Assembly: GCA_029959085.1 (NCBI GenBank) | Contig: JARWIR010000003.1 | Span: forward strand, 37,869,505-37,933,504 | DNA: 64,000 nt | From: Nemophila menziesii | Taxonomy: Eukaryota; Streptophyta; Magnoliopsida; Boraginales; Hydrophyllaceae | Reading direction: 5' to 3' | Shown: piece after piece, positions 10,554 to 24,070 of the stretch | How the letters are laid out: each line of letters begins with the position of its first letter | Position numbering within the stretch: the stretch's first letter is position 1 | Translations under genes and position numbers: made by a program | Notes under the pieces: generated by a model | What the model was told of the DNA's origin: nothing | The model's database searches: none | The model's input: the letters and a program-made list of their open reading frames with translations, nothing else

Positions 10554-11465
10554 GACACACTTACTATATGAGTCAACTTCGATCATTACCGAGAGCATGT
10601 GCGTAGTACCTCGGTTTTTTATTCTTGTCGTTGATCCATCTTTATTGACTGATTGGCAGAATGGTTCATATGAAACATCACTATTTTAAATAGAGTCTAG
10701 TTACAACAAAAAAAAATAGAGTCTAGGTATTTTGTATTTTGTTTTTAGGATTTTTGGTATGTGTCTATACTCTGGGTATAGTGAGAGGCCTAGTGTAAGA
10801 TATTAGAGTATGGATATCAGTCCCAAGTTTGATTTTCTTATGTAGGCTGAGCTCGATGTCGATACTCTTTCGTGCTTGGTGGCATACTTTTGTCATATCA
10901 TGAGGGTTCATAATGTTCACAAATTTGAAGTGAGACATGAGATGCAGATACCCATAAAGGTCAATAAGTAAAGTCTTCATCAAATTCCCTCACTAAAGTG
11001 GCTATTGTCTCTAATCTAGTCTCCCATGCTTGCTTGCCAGTCATAACAACAATAGAGACTTCTCACTTGATTGGAAAATCACCCTTACTTTCCCGTAAAT
11101 CCTTAAAAAGAAGTTGGGGATTGTTCTAAATGGTGAACAGAGGCCGTAGGAAAATGATGCAATTTATCCAAGACTGTATTCACAGTTTGACAGATAGGAA
11201 GAGATCCCTCATCGACAAACAAAAATAGATCATTGTGTGGGCCACCATTCTCAATGACCGAGGATACTAGAATAGAAGAGTATGTCGACGTTTTCTAGAA
11301 GAGTGAAATAAGATGCTTTACCTAAGAGAGAGAGGGGGTGTATAACTATCTAGAGGCTTCCGAGTACTATAGTCAGCTTGCAACACATCACAGAATTTAT
11401 CATAAATTATGAGTGTAAAGTAGAAAGATTGGCACACTTTCATAACACTTAATAGTTGTAAGGCC
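10554..11465. other. Unidentified; open minus-strand stretches
   Basis: On the minus strand, 10983-10765 and about 11260-11060 are open and read protein-like sequence (for example ENGGPHNDLFLFVDEGS near 11240 and MTGKQAWETRLETIA near 11040). Several frames and stops are involved. I cannot place it in a family. It could be a decayed gene or transposon coding region. Confidence 0.3.
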
Positions 11466-11880
11466 ACAGTGCTTTAGAAATTGTCGCCTAGGCGTCAACT
11501 TTTCCCCTCAGCCGCCTACACCTAGAAAAATACTAGGCATTTTTTTCTAGCGCCTTATTCGTCGAGAAAAGGATGCCTAGTCTGTATAGGCATCGATTAA
11601 CGGCAAAACATGGTCGCCTAGACCCTCTTTTTATTTTATTTTACCCTTCAGAATCCTTGAACTGATATTATAACTTAAATTTTAGTATTTTTATATTTAT
11701 TATAGCGTTGTTAGAAGTATTTTATGACTTAAATAGTTAAAATTATTATAAATACTTCATATATATTACTAAATATACGAAATTATATAGCAGGATTCTA
11801 AACAACCTAATCTCGCCTAGGCCGTGTATAATCCCGCCTGAGCGCTAGGCCCTGGTTGACTGTCTAGGCCGCAAAACTTT
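11466..11880. mobile_element. Non-autonomous element rich in GCCTAGGCG motifs (copy 1)
   Basis: Begins CAGTGCTTTAGAAATTG, followed by TCGCCTAGGCG. It ends with inverted versions (CTCGCCTAGGCC, CTGAGCGCTAGGCCC, GTCTAGGCCGC). The centre is AT-rich and contains GATATTATAACTTAAATTTT and TTATAGCGTTGTTA, which reappear in the copy at 56.0 kb. Terminal CAGTG and GC-rich palindromic subterminal motifs are hAT-like in style. No target duplication was confirmed and no protein is encoded. Confidence 0.6.
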
Positions 11881-12741
11881 GTCCAACAACATAGGATACA
11901 AGTAGTGTTTGAAGAGAAAGATACCCCAAAGGAGAATGAGTATACGCAAGAGGTCGGAATGGGGGATGTTTTTAAACAATATTTTAATCGAACCACTATT
12001 AAGAGTATTTGATTCATGATCATTAGATTTGGATGAGTTATATCCTCTCCATATCCTGTCAAGCCTGCCATTAAAAAAGCCCATGCAACTTCTGTTAGCA
12101 TTGGACCTTGAGTCAAATTGAACGTGTCATGTGAACCGGGATTCATGTTATAAGGGTCCAATCTAGGGAAGCAAGAACGAGAAAATAAGATCGAAATGAG
12201 AAGTCGTTACAGATGTTAGTAAGTTTCACATTTCTAGAAAGACCACATATTTGTTCATTTGGCGAGTTTGGAAGGAAATCATAAATAGGCTCTACCAAGG
12301 ATCGTCAAGCATCTGGCTTGTTTCCACTCATTGAAGATTCTATACACAAAAGGTCAACATGGGATACCACAAGTCTGCTCGAAACATGTCAATTACTAAT
12401 CCATTCGTGCTTCCCTCTCAAATGGCTTTTGCTAGCCACTAGAGCAAGTAAGAGAACCTTGAGTGAATGAACTTAATGAACCACATACTTTTACCGGATT
12501 CGACACATTTATATTTGTATAGCTTTCTTACACTCATTTGTAATATTTCAGATGATTGTAATCGTTTATCTAGTGTATCTATTTTAAATGTTTGCCGAAC
12601 TCTTAAGGGTGAAGTAATGACGCATATTAGAAATTTAAATTTGTTTCAGGTCAACTCCACTACTTACAGGGATTAAATTAGATATTTTATTTATGATATT
12701 CTTATTTAATAGGTATATACAACTTAGATAATAAAGTCTTA
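11881..12741. other. Unidentified region with a 114-codon minus-strand open frame
   Basis: The frame 12161-11817 (minus) reads MDPYNMNPGSHDTFNLTQGP, then EVAWAFLMAGLTGYGEDI. It continues open upstream to about 12180 in the same frame. The first half looks like genuine protein; the C-terminal half runs into element copy 1 and becomes low-quality. I do not recognise it. Upstream (about 12240-12430, minus) there are further short open pieces. A decayed gene or captured exon is possible. Confidence 0.3.
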
Positions 12742-13176
12742 GGGTCTGTTTGGATTGATAATATTGAAAAGAAAAGAAAGGAAAGGAAGTGATTTTTAAT
12801 ATTTTCTATTGTTTGTATTGGAGAATTTTTGAAAGGAAAAGTAATTTGGGTGATCACTTAGAAACCACATTTTATATGCACTCCAAATCGGGATCAAATG
12901 GATAGAAACGATTTCATAAATAACTAACATGTAAAAATTAACTTTGGCATCTTACAAACAATGATAAAAATTAATATGTTATTATATTTATATATTTATA
13001 TATTTATATATTTATCTTTTTTACAATCTAAACAAAAAATATTCAAAATCTTTTATGAATTTTTTCTTATCAAAATTTTCTAATCCAAACAAAAAATTTA
13101 TTTTCCTTGCATTTCTTTTATAATTTTTCTTTCCATTTCTTTTATTATTTTTTCCCTCCTGAATACCAACATACCC
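12742..13176. mobile_element. Tourist-like (PIF/Harbinger) MITE, 435 bp
   Basis: Terminal inverted repeats are GGGTCTGTTTGGATT on the left and, reverse-complemented, GGGTATGTTGGTATT on the right. They are flanked by TTA on both sides (12739-12741 and 13177-13179). GGGTCTGTTTGG ends with a 3-bp TWA target duplication are diagnostic of Tourist elements. The inside is AT-rich and non-coding. A related element lies at 32.6 kb. Confidence 0.8.
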
Positions 13177-13399
13177 TTAGGTACAGAACGTCTACGATGC
13201 GATCCTTAAGCCCTCTTTTCATACTTTGATTATTTTTTGCTCTCTATATTTTTCATTATGTGTTTTTATTAACGGATGAACTAATTCCTATAACTTAGGA
13301 TGATATGAGTATACGCAAGTGGGTGAATTGAGGGTATATATAGCAATATTAGTATAAGGGATGTAGAAGCATAAATATATATCTCGTGTGTTAAATAAT
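13177..13399. other. Short spacer, no gene
   Basis: AT-rich sequence between the Tourist element and the following LTR relic; nothing recognised. Confidence 0.5.
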
Positions 13400-14884
13400 T
13401 GTAAGGTTTTAGAAGGGGTGAATATGACACTAATAAGAATTATTACTAATTAGAAACTTTTATAATAAATAATAATAATATAAGTCAAAAACTCTTTGAG
13501 GAAACACACAAAACACTAGGTGGATAGTAATCAAGAAATTATTAGTTTACAAAAAATTAAGGCATCTATATCACAACATAAAGTACAAAGTGTAGGTATA
13601 GAAATTAAACAATCATTTGAGTTGGTTCGGTGTCCCTCCACCACTACCTAAGATAGCCACCTTAGGATTTTGAGCTCATCCACTAAGATTCTCATTTTGC
13701 TTAATGGTGAAAAACAAAACCGATATATGGTGGTTTTTATGGGCTCTAAAACAACCTATATACCGTAATATTTATTGGGCTCAGTCACAACCCTAAGCGT
13801 GATTATTTACGGGCTCAACCACAAAAAATAAACCGAGACTTTTACCGTGATAAGGTACAACCTAAGTGATATATTTGCTAGGCTCAATCTTAACCTTGAA
13901 CCAACTCTTCTCTAATATAGAGCAAGAGAAACCCTTGTGATTGTTTGATTATTATAATAGACACAAATGAATCCTAGAGTGTAGATAAGAAAATAAAACT
14001 TGTTGACTCCTTGATAAGTAAATCGAAAATGATGATTGGGGATAATCTTCTCTTGAGTATATGGTATATTGATGCTTAATTGACTCCTTCTTAAGTTGAT
14101 TTAACAATGAAGATAGATTTCCTCCTCTTGGGTGGATATGAAAATTATGATTATCAAGCTTTGATTATGATAAGAAGATGAAGATTTAAGTGATTTATAG
14201 ATATTGATTTAATTCTTGAAGATGACGGTATTTGATGATGATCAATAGTGTAATGAATGCTTCCTTGTGAGAGGTATTTATATTCCATTAAGATCCCAAC
14301 GGTTTGTAAATAAAAAAATCTGGCTCAAGCAAAATCGGCATCCCATTTATTTGTTATCCAATTTGGGTTGAGTCGGAACATCTTTTGAGTGTAAACTCAA
14401 GCTCTAGGGAGACTCGCTGATGGCTAGTAAAGAGAGAGCCAAAAGCTCACTCTACATTATCCAAATATATGATCATACCGTCCCTAAGCCGACATTACAA
14501 CCTTAAAGAGCTTATGATTTTTTACTATGTGATCTAGGAGCGATTGGACCAATAGAGAGTATGAGATGGACCATTAAATGCTATGTTAGGATCGATAAAC
14601 ATCTTATAGCCACCATATCGAACTAAGAGAAAAATCTATCTTTCATGCATTGCAAATCTAATCTAATCTTGAACTTAACCTATGTTGATTGCTTATGTGA
14701 TAATGTTATACATATGATTTAGTTTGTAGATATTATTACATGAAACTTCTAGGTAGTTGTTTTAGGATTATTCTTTACATTTTTCTTCTCCCATGCTTAT
14801 TTGACTTTAGATGCTATTATGAAACTTCCATACTATTATCATTTCTTATTTTGTCGGGACAACAAAACTTTGAGTTGGGGGTTT
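13400..14884 (+). mobile_element. LTR family 2 relic, followed by retroelement 3' internal-like sequence
   Basis: The left end TGTAAGGTTTTAGAAGGGGTGAATA is a diverged form of the TGAAAGTCCTAGAGGGGGGTGAATA end of the complete solo LTR at 53.8 kb. Shared blocks follow: CACTACCTAAGATAGCCACC, then CTTAGGATTTTGAGCTCATCC, then GATCCCAACGG. The family 2 match fades after about 14.3 kb. The last ~40 bp, from GGGACAACAAAACTTTGAG to TTGGGGG at 14880, look like the polypurine-tract neighbourhood of a plant Gypsy element. They probably belong to the element whose 3' LTR starts at 14885. No reading frame of note. Confidence 0.5.
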
Positions 14885-16417
14885 TGATGTCTATATATTT
14901 GTGATAGACTAATCTAGTCACGAGACATCAATTTAGGTTCATTATGTGCTTAGCTGAGAGATTTTTCCCAGTTATTTGATATATTTTCGTTTCTTGTCTA
15001 GTTTTGGAGAATTATTACTTTTAGAGCTATTTGGGCATAGTTTGTATGAATCTCTTAGGTACATGGATGATATTAGATGCCAAATCATGACTAATAAGTC
15101 AAGTAAAGGAGATCAATTATAAAAGCAAGAGTTAAAGGACGGAAAAACCATTTTTAGAAAGTGAGACAGTTGTCGGCCAGATTTAGAAAGTTAATTGTTC
15201 GAGACTCCACATGAGATTTACAAATATTCTAGAGGATACCTTTGAAATCCAGCTAATATTGTGAGTTAGTAACGCATGACCGCTGACGGTTCATGATTTG
15301 AAGCTGAAACGAAGAAGTTATTAATGTTACAGGTGGCGTGACTCGAACATGTCCACTCTTGAAGGAAAACGTCTTGGGTTGGATTAGGTCACTTAGAAGA
15401 AACTCATGACCCATAAAATGTTTTGAACCTATAAATATCAAAATTTAACATTTGAACATGTCCTTGCCAGCCATACATCAGTTTTTATAGTGAAATTCAG
15501 CCAGTGAGAGGAGAAAGTCAACCTAGAGGGGGAAGTTATAAAACTGGAGCATCATATCACCAATTCTGCATCTTTCCACCGCATCATCAGGGTAATTAGC
15601 TTTAGACTTTTGGATTAACCATGTTTCTTAACTTTTTATTCTTTATTTTTACTTCATTAACTATGCACTAAATTTACCATAGCCTGGGTTTGCAATATGT
15701 ATATCACCTGATTACAGTTATGTTATTTTATGTTATTTGGAAATTCTTTCAATTGAGTTGAACATTTAAATTATGACTGTGTATGAATTATATTGATTTA
15801 TGCTTTTTAGAGATGGTACGCCTCTAGATTGGCCTAAGATCCTACACTGTCACCTAGGGACCAAAACGTTTCATACTCGTCTAGTGTGCGGTAGTGATCC
15901 TGAAGGACTTGCCTAACTAAATAGTCAATAGGGTTAGTTTTTACCCTCAATGATTGCATAGGGCCCACTTACCCAAAACCCCTAATAGTGTTGAGGTTGC
16001 CTTTTAAGCTATCCTAACAGGATTCAGAAGGATTATAGAATTTCGACCGGTTTTATTAGCTTAATTCGTCCTTATAACTAGAATAACAATTAAGTAGGAC
16101 AGGTTTGTACTTGCAAAACTAAGCTATCTTCTCTCTCATTTTCTCTCATTCTTATTAGTCTTATCTTATTGCATGTGTGTTTAATTTTGTAATTGCATTC
16201 GTAGATAATTATTCAAAAACAAAGCAAACGTTTATTTTATTTCTGTCTTTTAATTTAAACATTTAAAATCATCTATACTATTATTGAACACAAGTTCGAA
16301 ACTAACTACCTAAATTTCTAAAGAACAAATTTTATTTTACTTACTTATTACTTAGACTGATGCATACACTTGCGGAGAATTAATCCTATTTTCTCAAGAT
16401 GTGTATGTTTTGTATCA
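14885..16417 (+). mobile_element. LTR family 1 (copy C), probable 3' LTR
   Basis: Starts TGATGTCTATATATTTGTG and reaches GAGACATCAATTTAGG within 55 bp, as in the complete copies at 47.6 and 62.2 kb (reverse and forward respectively). The other end has GATGCATACACTTGCGG, a degenerate form of CCATGCACTTGCGG. The right border is approximate (a TGTATCA at 16411-16417). GAGTTGGGGGTTT immediately precedes the start, which fits a polypurine tract and makes this the 3' LTR of a truncated Gypsy-like element. It also sets the sense direction for the family. Confidence 0.6.
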
Positions 16418-16641
16418 TTATTTTACTGGTTTGGCTTTGTAAGAATGTTGTGTCATCCTATGATATAAAAAAGTGTCCAATTGAAACCAGACGACTAAAA
16501 GATATAACATATAAATTTTAATTTTATTATTGTACCTACATAGTGGCTGGTTGGGTGGATATTCTTTTCCATTATTTAATCTTCACAATTTATTATAAAG
16601 AGGCAACACCCAATTAATTACGTAGAAAAGGTAAGTATTCC

Positions 16642-18035
16642 TAATTAATTGCAACTTCGACTTAATTCTTAATTAAGCACAAAATATTATTCAATTACCA
16701 AACTATCCTTCCATCTATTATTAATTACTTTAATTATATATTAAATTAATTCTAATTTTTTTTACGAAATTTTTTTTCAAACATTTTTTTTACGAAATTT
16801 TTTTTTGCAATTTTTTTTTCAAATTTTTTTTTCGAAATTTTGTTCCATGAATACACAAATTTGAGTTTTATGTGTTCCATGAATACACATATCTGAAATT
16901 TGTGCGGTCCAAGAATACACAAATCTAAGATTTGTGTGTTCCAGGAATACACAGGATTGGAACAAACAAAATCAAGTTTTGTGTATTCCAGTAATACATA
17001 AATTCGAGTTTTATGTGTTCCATGAATACACAAATTTGAGTTTTATGTGTTCCAGGAATACACATGATTGGAACAAACAAAATCAAGTTTTGTGTATTCC
17101 AGTAATACATAAATTCGAGTTTTATTTGTTACATGAATACACAAATTTGAGTTTTATGTGTTCCACGAATACACAAATTTGAGTTTTATGTGTTCCATGA
17201 ATTCAGATATCTGAAATTTGTGTCTTCCAAGAATACACAAATCTGATATTTGTGTGTTACAGGAATACAAAAATCTGAGATTTGTGTGTTCCAGGAATGC
17301 ACAGAATTGAAACAAATAAAATCAAGTTTTGTGTATTCTAGGAATTCATAAATCCGAGTTTTATGTGTTCCATGAATGCACAAATTTGAGTTTTATCTGT
17401 TCCATGAATACACAAATCTGAGATTTATGCGTTCCAAAAATACACAATTCTGAGTTTTGTGTGTTCAACGAATACACAGAATTGGTACAAACAAAATCAA
17501 GTTTTTGTGTATTCCATAATACACAATTCTGATATTTGTGCGTTCTAATATTACATAATTAAGAGATTTGTGTGTTCCACGAATACACAGTATTGGAATA
17601 AACAAAATTAAGTTTTGTATGACATGGAACACACAAAATCCTAAAACATAAGCACACAAAAAAAGTGTTCGACAAAAAGATAATATATCAAGATAGTTAA
17701 AAACGAGTAAAAAACAGGGTATATGCGATTAATAAAAGAGAAAAAAAATCAATTTTGTTAAAGAAGATAATCCTTTAGATCGATTTTATGATTTTGTGTG
17801 TTACATGAATACATAAATCTATATTTGTGTGTTATAACAACACATAAACCGGAATTTCGATTTTTTAAAAAAATTTGCGAGAAAAATGAATTCGAAAAAA
17901 AATTCTGAAAAAAAAAATTGAAAAAATAAATTTAAAATTTAAAATAATTAAAAAAATCATATAAAAACAATAATGAAAGATAAATATAATAATGTGTTCA
18001 ATTAGGAATTAAGTTGATAATTTGTGAGTAAGTAA
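16642..18035. mobile_element. Imperfect inverted-repeat element hosting a tandem array
   Basis: The segment ACTTAATTCTTAATTAAGCAC (about 16660-16680) pairs inversely with GTGTTCAATTAGGAATTAAGT (about 17994-18014). Further in, T-rich blocks with ACGAAATTTTTTTT (about 16760-16840) pair with AATTCGAAAAAAAATTC (about 17890-17910). Between these arms lies the 32/47-bp array and a degenerate extra unit at about 17795-17840. Exact element ends and target duplication were not found. No coding capacity. Open frames through the array are by-products of the repeat. Confidence 0.5.
16842..17620. repeat. Tandem array of 22 units, 32 bp with interspersed 47-bp variants
   Basis: Each unit begins GTTCCATGAATACACAAAT or a close variant and ends GTTTTATGT or GATTTGTGT. 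Counting by eye gives 17 units of about 32 bp and 5 of about 47 bp. Their total (17x32 + 5x47 = 779) matches the span. The longer units (numbers 4, 7, 14, 19 and 22) carry an insertion containing GGAACAAACAAAATCAAG. Units 4-6 and 7-9 are near-copies, indicating multi-unit duplication. Confidence 0.9.
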
Positions 18036-20025
<1,990 letters not shown>

Positions 20026-20202
20026 TGTTGTAAAATAGTAGAAAGAAAGGAAGAATAAGGTATTACTGATGGTGAAAGAGCGTACAATTACATAGCATTA
20101 TAGTCCTATATATAGAGACTAAGTAACCCTAACTCTAGTCTTTATAGGCTTGACTACAAGTCCATGGGTTTGGATTGACTATCCACATATTGGGTTATAA
20201 CA
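20026..20202 (-). repeat. Copia 3' LTR (177 bp)
   Basis: Bounded by TGTTGTAAAATAG and GGGTTATAACA. Compared by eye with the 5' copy it differs at about a dozen bases plus one single-base indel. That suggests the insertion is not very recent. A TATATATAGG string on the minus strand is a plausible TATA box. Confidence 0.93.
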
Positions 20203-20330
20203 CTCCCCCTTGGATATTCAAGTCTTTGAACTACCTCATTAAAAACCTTCATCTGAAAAACCTATTAGGACAAAACCGTGATGAAGGAAAAGAGTGTAGC
20301 GCGTGGTTGTCTCCCTCTCTTGTCAGCATC

Positions 20331-21203
20331 TCAGGGAAGGTCTTGAAGTCGATGCATACCTATCTTGTGTAGAAATTTCTTGAATGTAGATGTAGGTAAT
20401 GCCTTTGTGAATAAATCATCCAAATTGTCACTTGAGTGAACTTGATGAACATCTATTTCACATTTCTCCTGGAGTTCATGTGTAAAGAAAAACTTTGGTG
20501 AGATGTGCTTGGTTGGGTCACCTTTGATGAAGCCTCCTCTGACTTGAGTGATACAAGTTGCATTATCTTCATATAGTATTGTCGGAATTTGTTTGTTTGT
20601 CGAAAGGTTGCGTTCTCCTTGAATATGTTGAGTCAATGATCTTAGCCAAACACGTTCTCGACTTGCCTCGTGAAGTGCAAGTATCTCAGCATGATTTGAA
20701 GATGTAGCGACAATGGTTTGTTTTGTAGAGCGCCATGAGATAGCCGTGCTCTCAAAGGTGAATAGATATCCAGTTTGCGATCTGCCTTTATGTGGGTCAT
20801 ATAAATACCCAGCATCTGCATAACCAATCAATTTGGGTTTATGATGTTTTGAATATAGCAATCCCATATCGTGAGTTCCACGAATATAACGAAGTATGTG
20901 TTTAATTCCATTCCAGTGTCTCATTGTTGGTGCTGAACTGTATCTTGATAATAAATTTACACTAAAAGAAATGTCTAGGAGAGTATTATTAGAAAGATAC
21001 ATTAATGCACCAATTTTACTAAGATATGGTACTTCTGGGCCAAGAATTTCTTCGTTATCTTCTTGTGGACGAAAAATGTCCTTTTGTGGATCTAGTGAAC
21101 ATACAACCATTGGTGAACTCAATGGATGAGATTCATCCATATTGAATCGCTTAAGGATTTTTTCGACATAAGCTGATTGGTGAACAAATATTCCATCTGT
21201 CAA
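20331..21203 (-). CDS. Copia RT C-terminus and RNase H, open reading frame
   Basis: This is the longest open frame of the Copia element (290 codons). It starts inside the RT thumb with VHQSAYVEKILKRFNMDE and passes the RT connection (VPYLSKIGALMYLSNNTLLD). It then enters RNase H: GYADAGYLYDPHKGRSQTGY, ISWRSTKQTIVATSSNHAE, LYEDNATCI and SSDNLDDLFTKALP. RNase H removes genomic RNA during reverse transcription. The conserved acidic residues (D of YADAG, E of HAEILAL, D of YEDNA) are present. The frame is joined upstream to the RT core by a shift near 21200. No independent start is expected; it is part of the polyprotein. Confidence 0.85.
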   Translation of the reverse strand: MTDGIFVHQSAYVEKILKRFNMDESHPLSSPMVVCSLDPQKDIFRPQEDNEEILGPEVPYLSKIGALMYLSNNTLLDISFSVNLLSRYSSAPTMRHWNGIKHILRYIRGTHDMGLLYSKHHKPKLIGYADAGYLYDPHKGRSQTGYLFTFESTAISWRSTKQTIVATSSNHAEILALHEASRERVWLRSLTQHIQGERNLSTNKQIPTILYEDNATCITQVRGGFIKGDPTKHISPKFFFTHELQEKCEIDVHQVHSSDNLDDLFTKALPTSTFKKFLHKIGMHRLQDLP

Positions 21204-22385
21204 ATGTTCAATTTGTAAGCCAAGGAAAATTTTGTCTTGCCAAGATCTTTCATCTCAAATTCCTTGCATAAATAAGTTGATGCTATTGTGAGCTCTTTAG
21301 GAGTCCCTATTAGATTTAGATCATCAACGTAGACCGCAATAATAACAAATCCAGAATCAGACCTTTTTAATAAAAACACATGGACTAATGGGATTGTTGA
21401 TGTAGCCTTCTTTAAGAAGGTATGTACTAAGACAATTATACCACATTCGTCCAAGTTGTTTTAATTCATACAAGGATTTTGTAATTTGATCGAGTAATTT
21501 TCCCGTGGGTATGCGCTATATGCTTCAGGCATTTTTAATCCTTGTGGAATTTTCATGAAAATGTCACTATCGAGTGATACATAGAGTTATGCAGTTACCA
21601 CATCCGTCAAATGCATATGAAGTCCTTCAGTAACTACCAAGCTAAGCAAAAATCAAAGAGTAATCGTATCCCCTACATGAGAGTGTGTTTCTTCATAATC
21701 AATCTCAGGTCTCTGTGAAAAACCTGGTGCTACAAGTCGTGCCTTGTATCTTACAATCTCATTGTTTTCATTACGTTTTCGTATGAATACTCGCTTGTAT
21801 CCTACAGGGCTTACATTTTCAGGGGTTTGTACTATAGGTCCAAAAACTTTTCGTTTTGCGAGTGAGTCTAATTCGGCCTGAATTGCATCTTTCCATTTTG
21901 GCCAATCATTTCTACGTTGACATTCTTGAACTGATTTTGGTTCAAGATCCTCGCTTTCATGCATTAAATCAATAGCAAATTTATATGAGAATATTTGATC
22001 ACTATGGATTTTGTTTCGGTTCCATCTTATTCTTGTAGCAACATAGTTCATCGAGATCTCTTCATTATCAATATTTAAATTTTCAAGTGTTTGAGTCTCG
22101 GCTGAAATTGTCGTTTCAACTATTTCATAAATCACGTTATTTACAGGATTGTTAACAATCTCTGAGTTGCCATCTCTCTGATTTTGTCTTTCGCAGATTT
22201 TTGTCTTTGGAACCGATAGGTCTACCACGCTTTATGCGTGTATTTGACTCGTTTGCTAATCCGCTAGTTAATTGCTCTTCTGGAATATCAATTCGAATAG
22301 GAGCATTTTTAGCTGGTATATGTGACTTAGTCACTCTCCTTGTATCAGTGAATGCATCTGGAAGTTGATTAGCAACATTCTGCAA
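21200..22385 (-). pseudogene. Copia linker and reverse transcriptase core
   Basis: From right to left: a linker with IKRGRPIGSKDKN (about 22220), then the RT entry RNDWPKWKDAIQAELDSL and the palm segment VRYKARLVAPGFSQRPEIDY. The catalytic YVDD motif (AVYVDDLNLIG) lies near 21320-21335, and CKEFEMKDLGKTKFSL follows. The block that should hold the first catalytic Asp is disrupted between about 21460 and 21660 by stops and frameshifts. RT polymerises the cDNA in the cytoplasmic particle. The enzyme encoded here cannot be made intact. Confidence 0.85.
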
Positions 22386-22565
22386 ATGTATAATTTTCTG
22401 AACTTCTTGTTCAGATTGCTTTGTGCGAGGATCAAAATGAGATAAAGATGATACATTCCATGAAATTTGAGATTTTTCCAGCTTTTATTTTTCTCCTCCT
22501 AAGATTGGGAATTGAGTTTCATTAAATTGGCAATCAGCAAAACGTGTTGTAAATAGATCTCGAGT

Positions 22566-23591
22566 TTAAGGTTCAACATATTTTATAATTGATGGAGATT
22601 CAAAACCGATATAAATTCTCAATCTTCTTTGTGGTCTCATTTTTGTTCGTTGTGGTGGAGCGATAGGTACATGTACCACGCAACCAAAAATTCTAAAGTG
22701 GGACAAAATTGGTTCATGCCCAAGCACAAGTTGAGATGGGGAGTATTTATAATAAGATGTAGGTCTAATTCGAACCAGAGTGCAGCATGTAATATGACAT
22801 GTCCCCAAACAGAACTAGGCAACTTAGTTCTCATAAGTAATGGTCTAGCAATCAACTGCAGTCTTTTAATAAAAGATTCTGCTAAACCATTTTGTGTATG
22901 TACATGTGCCACAGGATGCTCAACTGTTATCCCAATAGATACACAATAGTCATTAAAGGGTTGGGATGTAAATTCGCCTGCATTATCAAGACGGATTTTC
23001 TTGATTGTATAATCTGGAAATAGTGCACGTAATCGAATTATTTGTGCAAGAAGTTTTGAAAATGCAGTATTACGAGTTTGATAACAAACTCACATGTGAC
23101 CAACATGTTGAAGCATCAATAAGAACCATAAAATATCAAAATGGTCCACAAGATGGAAAATATGCTCACAAATATCCTCTTGAATTCTCTCCAAGAAAGA
23201 AGGAGTTTCATTTATAATTTTAGTAGGGTATGGTCTGATAATTAGTTTTCCTTGAGCACAAGCAGTACACGATAATTCGTTTGGTAGGATAATTTTCTGG
23301 TTCTTTAAAGGGTGTCCATGAGAATTTCCAATAATTTTCCTAATCATTGTGGCACCCGGATGACCTAGGCGATCATGCCACAAAATAAAAATCCTTGGGT
23401 CAGATACTTTATTGGCGACCATATTATTGGATTCAATTGGATTTATATTTGTGTAATATAATCCTGAAGATAATCCTGGTAATTTTTCCAACGTTTTCTT
23501 TTTACCAGACATAAGCGATGTAATATAGAGATATTCTCAGTTATTTTCGTTCATGGTTATATGTGATACCCATTTTCTCGAATATTCTTAA
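22566..23591 (-). pseudogene. Copia GAG-pre-integrase and integrase
   Basis: The zinc-binding HHCC region is intact in WHDRLGHPG and LSCTACAQGK (about 23390-23240). Catalytic-core residues are recognisable as ERIQEDICE (first Asp), RLDNAGEF (second Asp, about 22990) and TQNGLAESFIKR (Glu, about 22885). The C-terminal part RIFGCVVHVPIAPP follows to about 22566. Several frame changes interrupt the domain. The region upstream (NIRENGYHI at about 23590) is cut from the protease end by the Pack-MULE. Integrase inserts the cDNA into the genome and leaves the 5-bp target duplication seen here. Confidence 0.87.
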
Positions 23592-23825
23592 GGGTCAATT
23601 ACCCAAGGAGTCTTGTGAAACATCTTAGAGCCATATAGGAACCAAGTGAATTCTCTGTCCTACTTAGAGGCCTCAAAATTGACAAATACATTTACTACCC
23701 TTATAGTGTATATAAGACAAAAAAAAATTCTTCTCTCTCCTCCATTACCTTTACTCTCTCTCCTCCATTACCTTAATCTCTCTCCTCCATTACCGACCAC
23801 CGACCACCGCCGACCACCGCCGGAT

Positions 23826-24070
23826 AAAGTACTGAGCATAAAGTACTGAGTATGGAAAAAGTACTGAGCATGGAAAAAGTACTGAGCATAAAGTACTGAG
23901 CATGGAGAAGTACTGAGCATAAAGTACTGAGCGTGGAAAAATAGTTCTGAGCATGGAAAAATAGTTCTGAGCATGGAAAAATAGTTCTGAGCATAGAAAA
24001 ATAATTCTGAGCATAGAAAAATAATTTTGAGCATGGGGTACTGAGTATGAAAAAAGTTACTGAGCATTAC
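23826..24070. repeat. Minisatellite of AGTACTGAGCATGG-type units
   Basis: About fifteen short units of the form (A)AAGTACTGAGCAT(GG) alternate between roughly 14 and 22 bp. The later units read AAAAATAGTTCTGAGCATGG. They lie inside the left third of the Pack-MULE. Open frames on the minus strand here are by-products of the repeat. Confidence 0.85.

Noticed and set aside
16842..17620. CRISPR-like array
   Set aside because: The units are contiguous without unique spacers, the flanks are eukaryotic repeat DNA, and no cas genes exist. It is a minisatellite.
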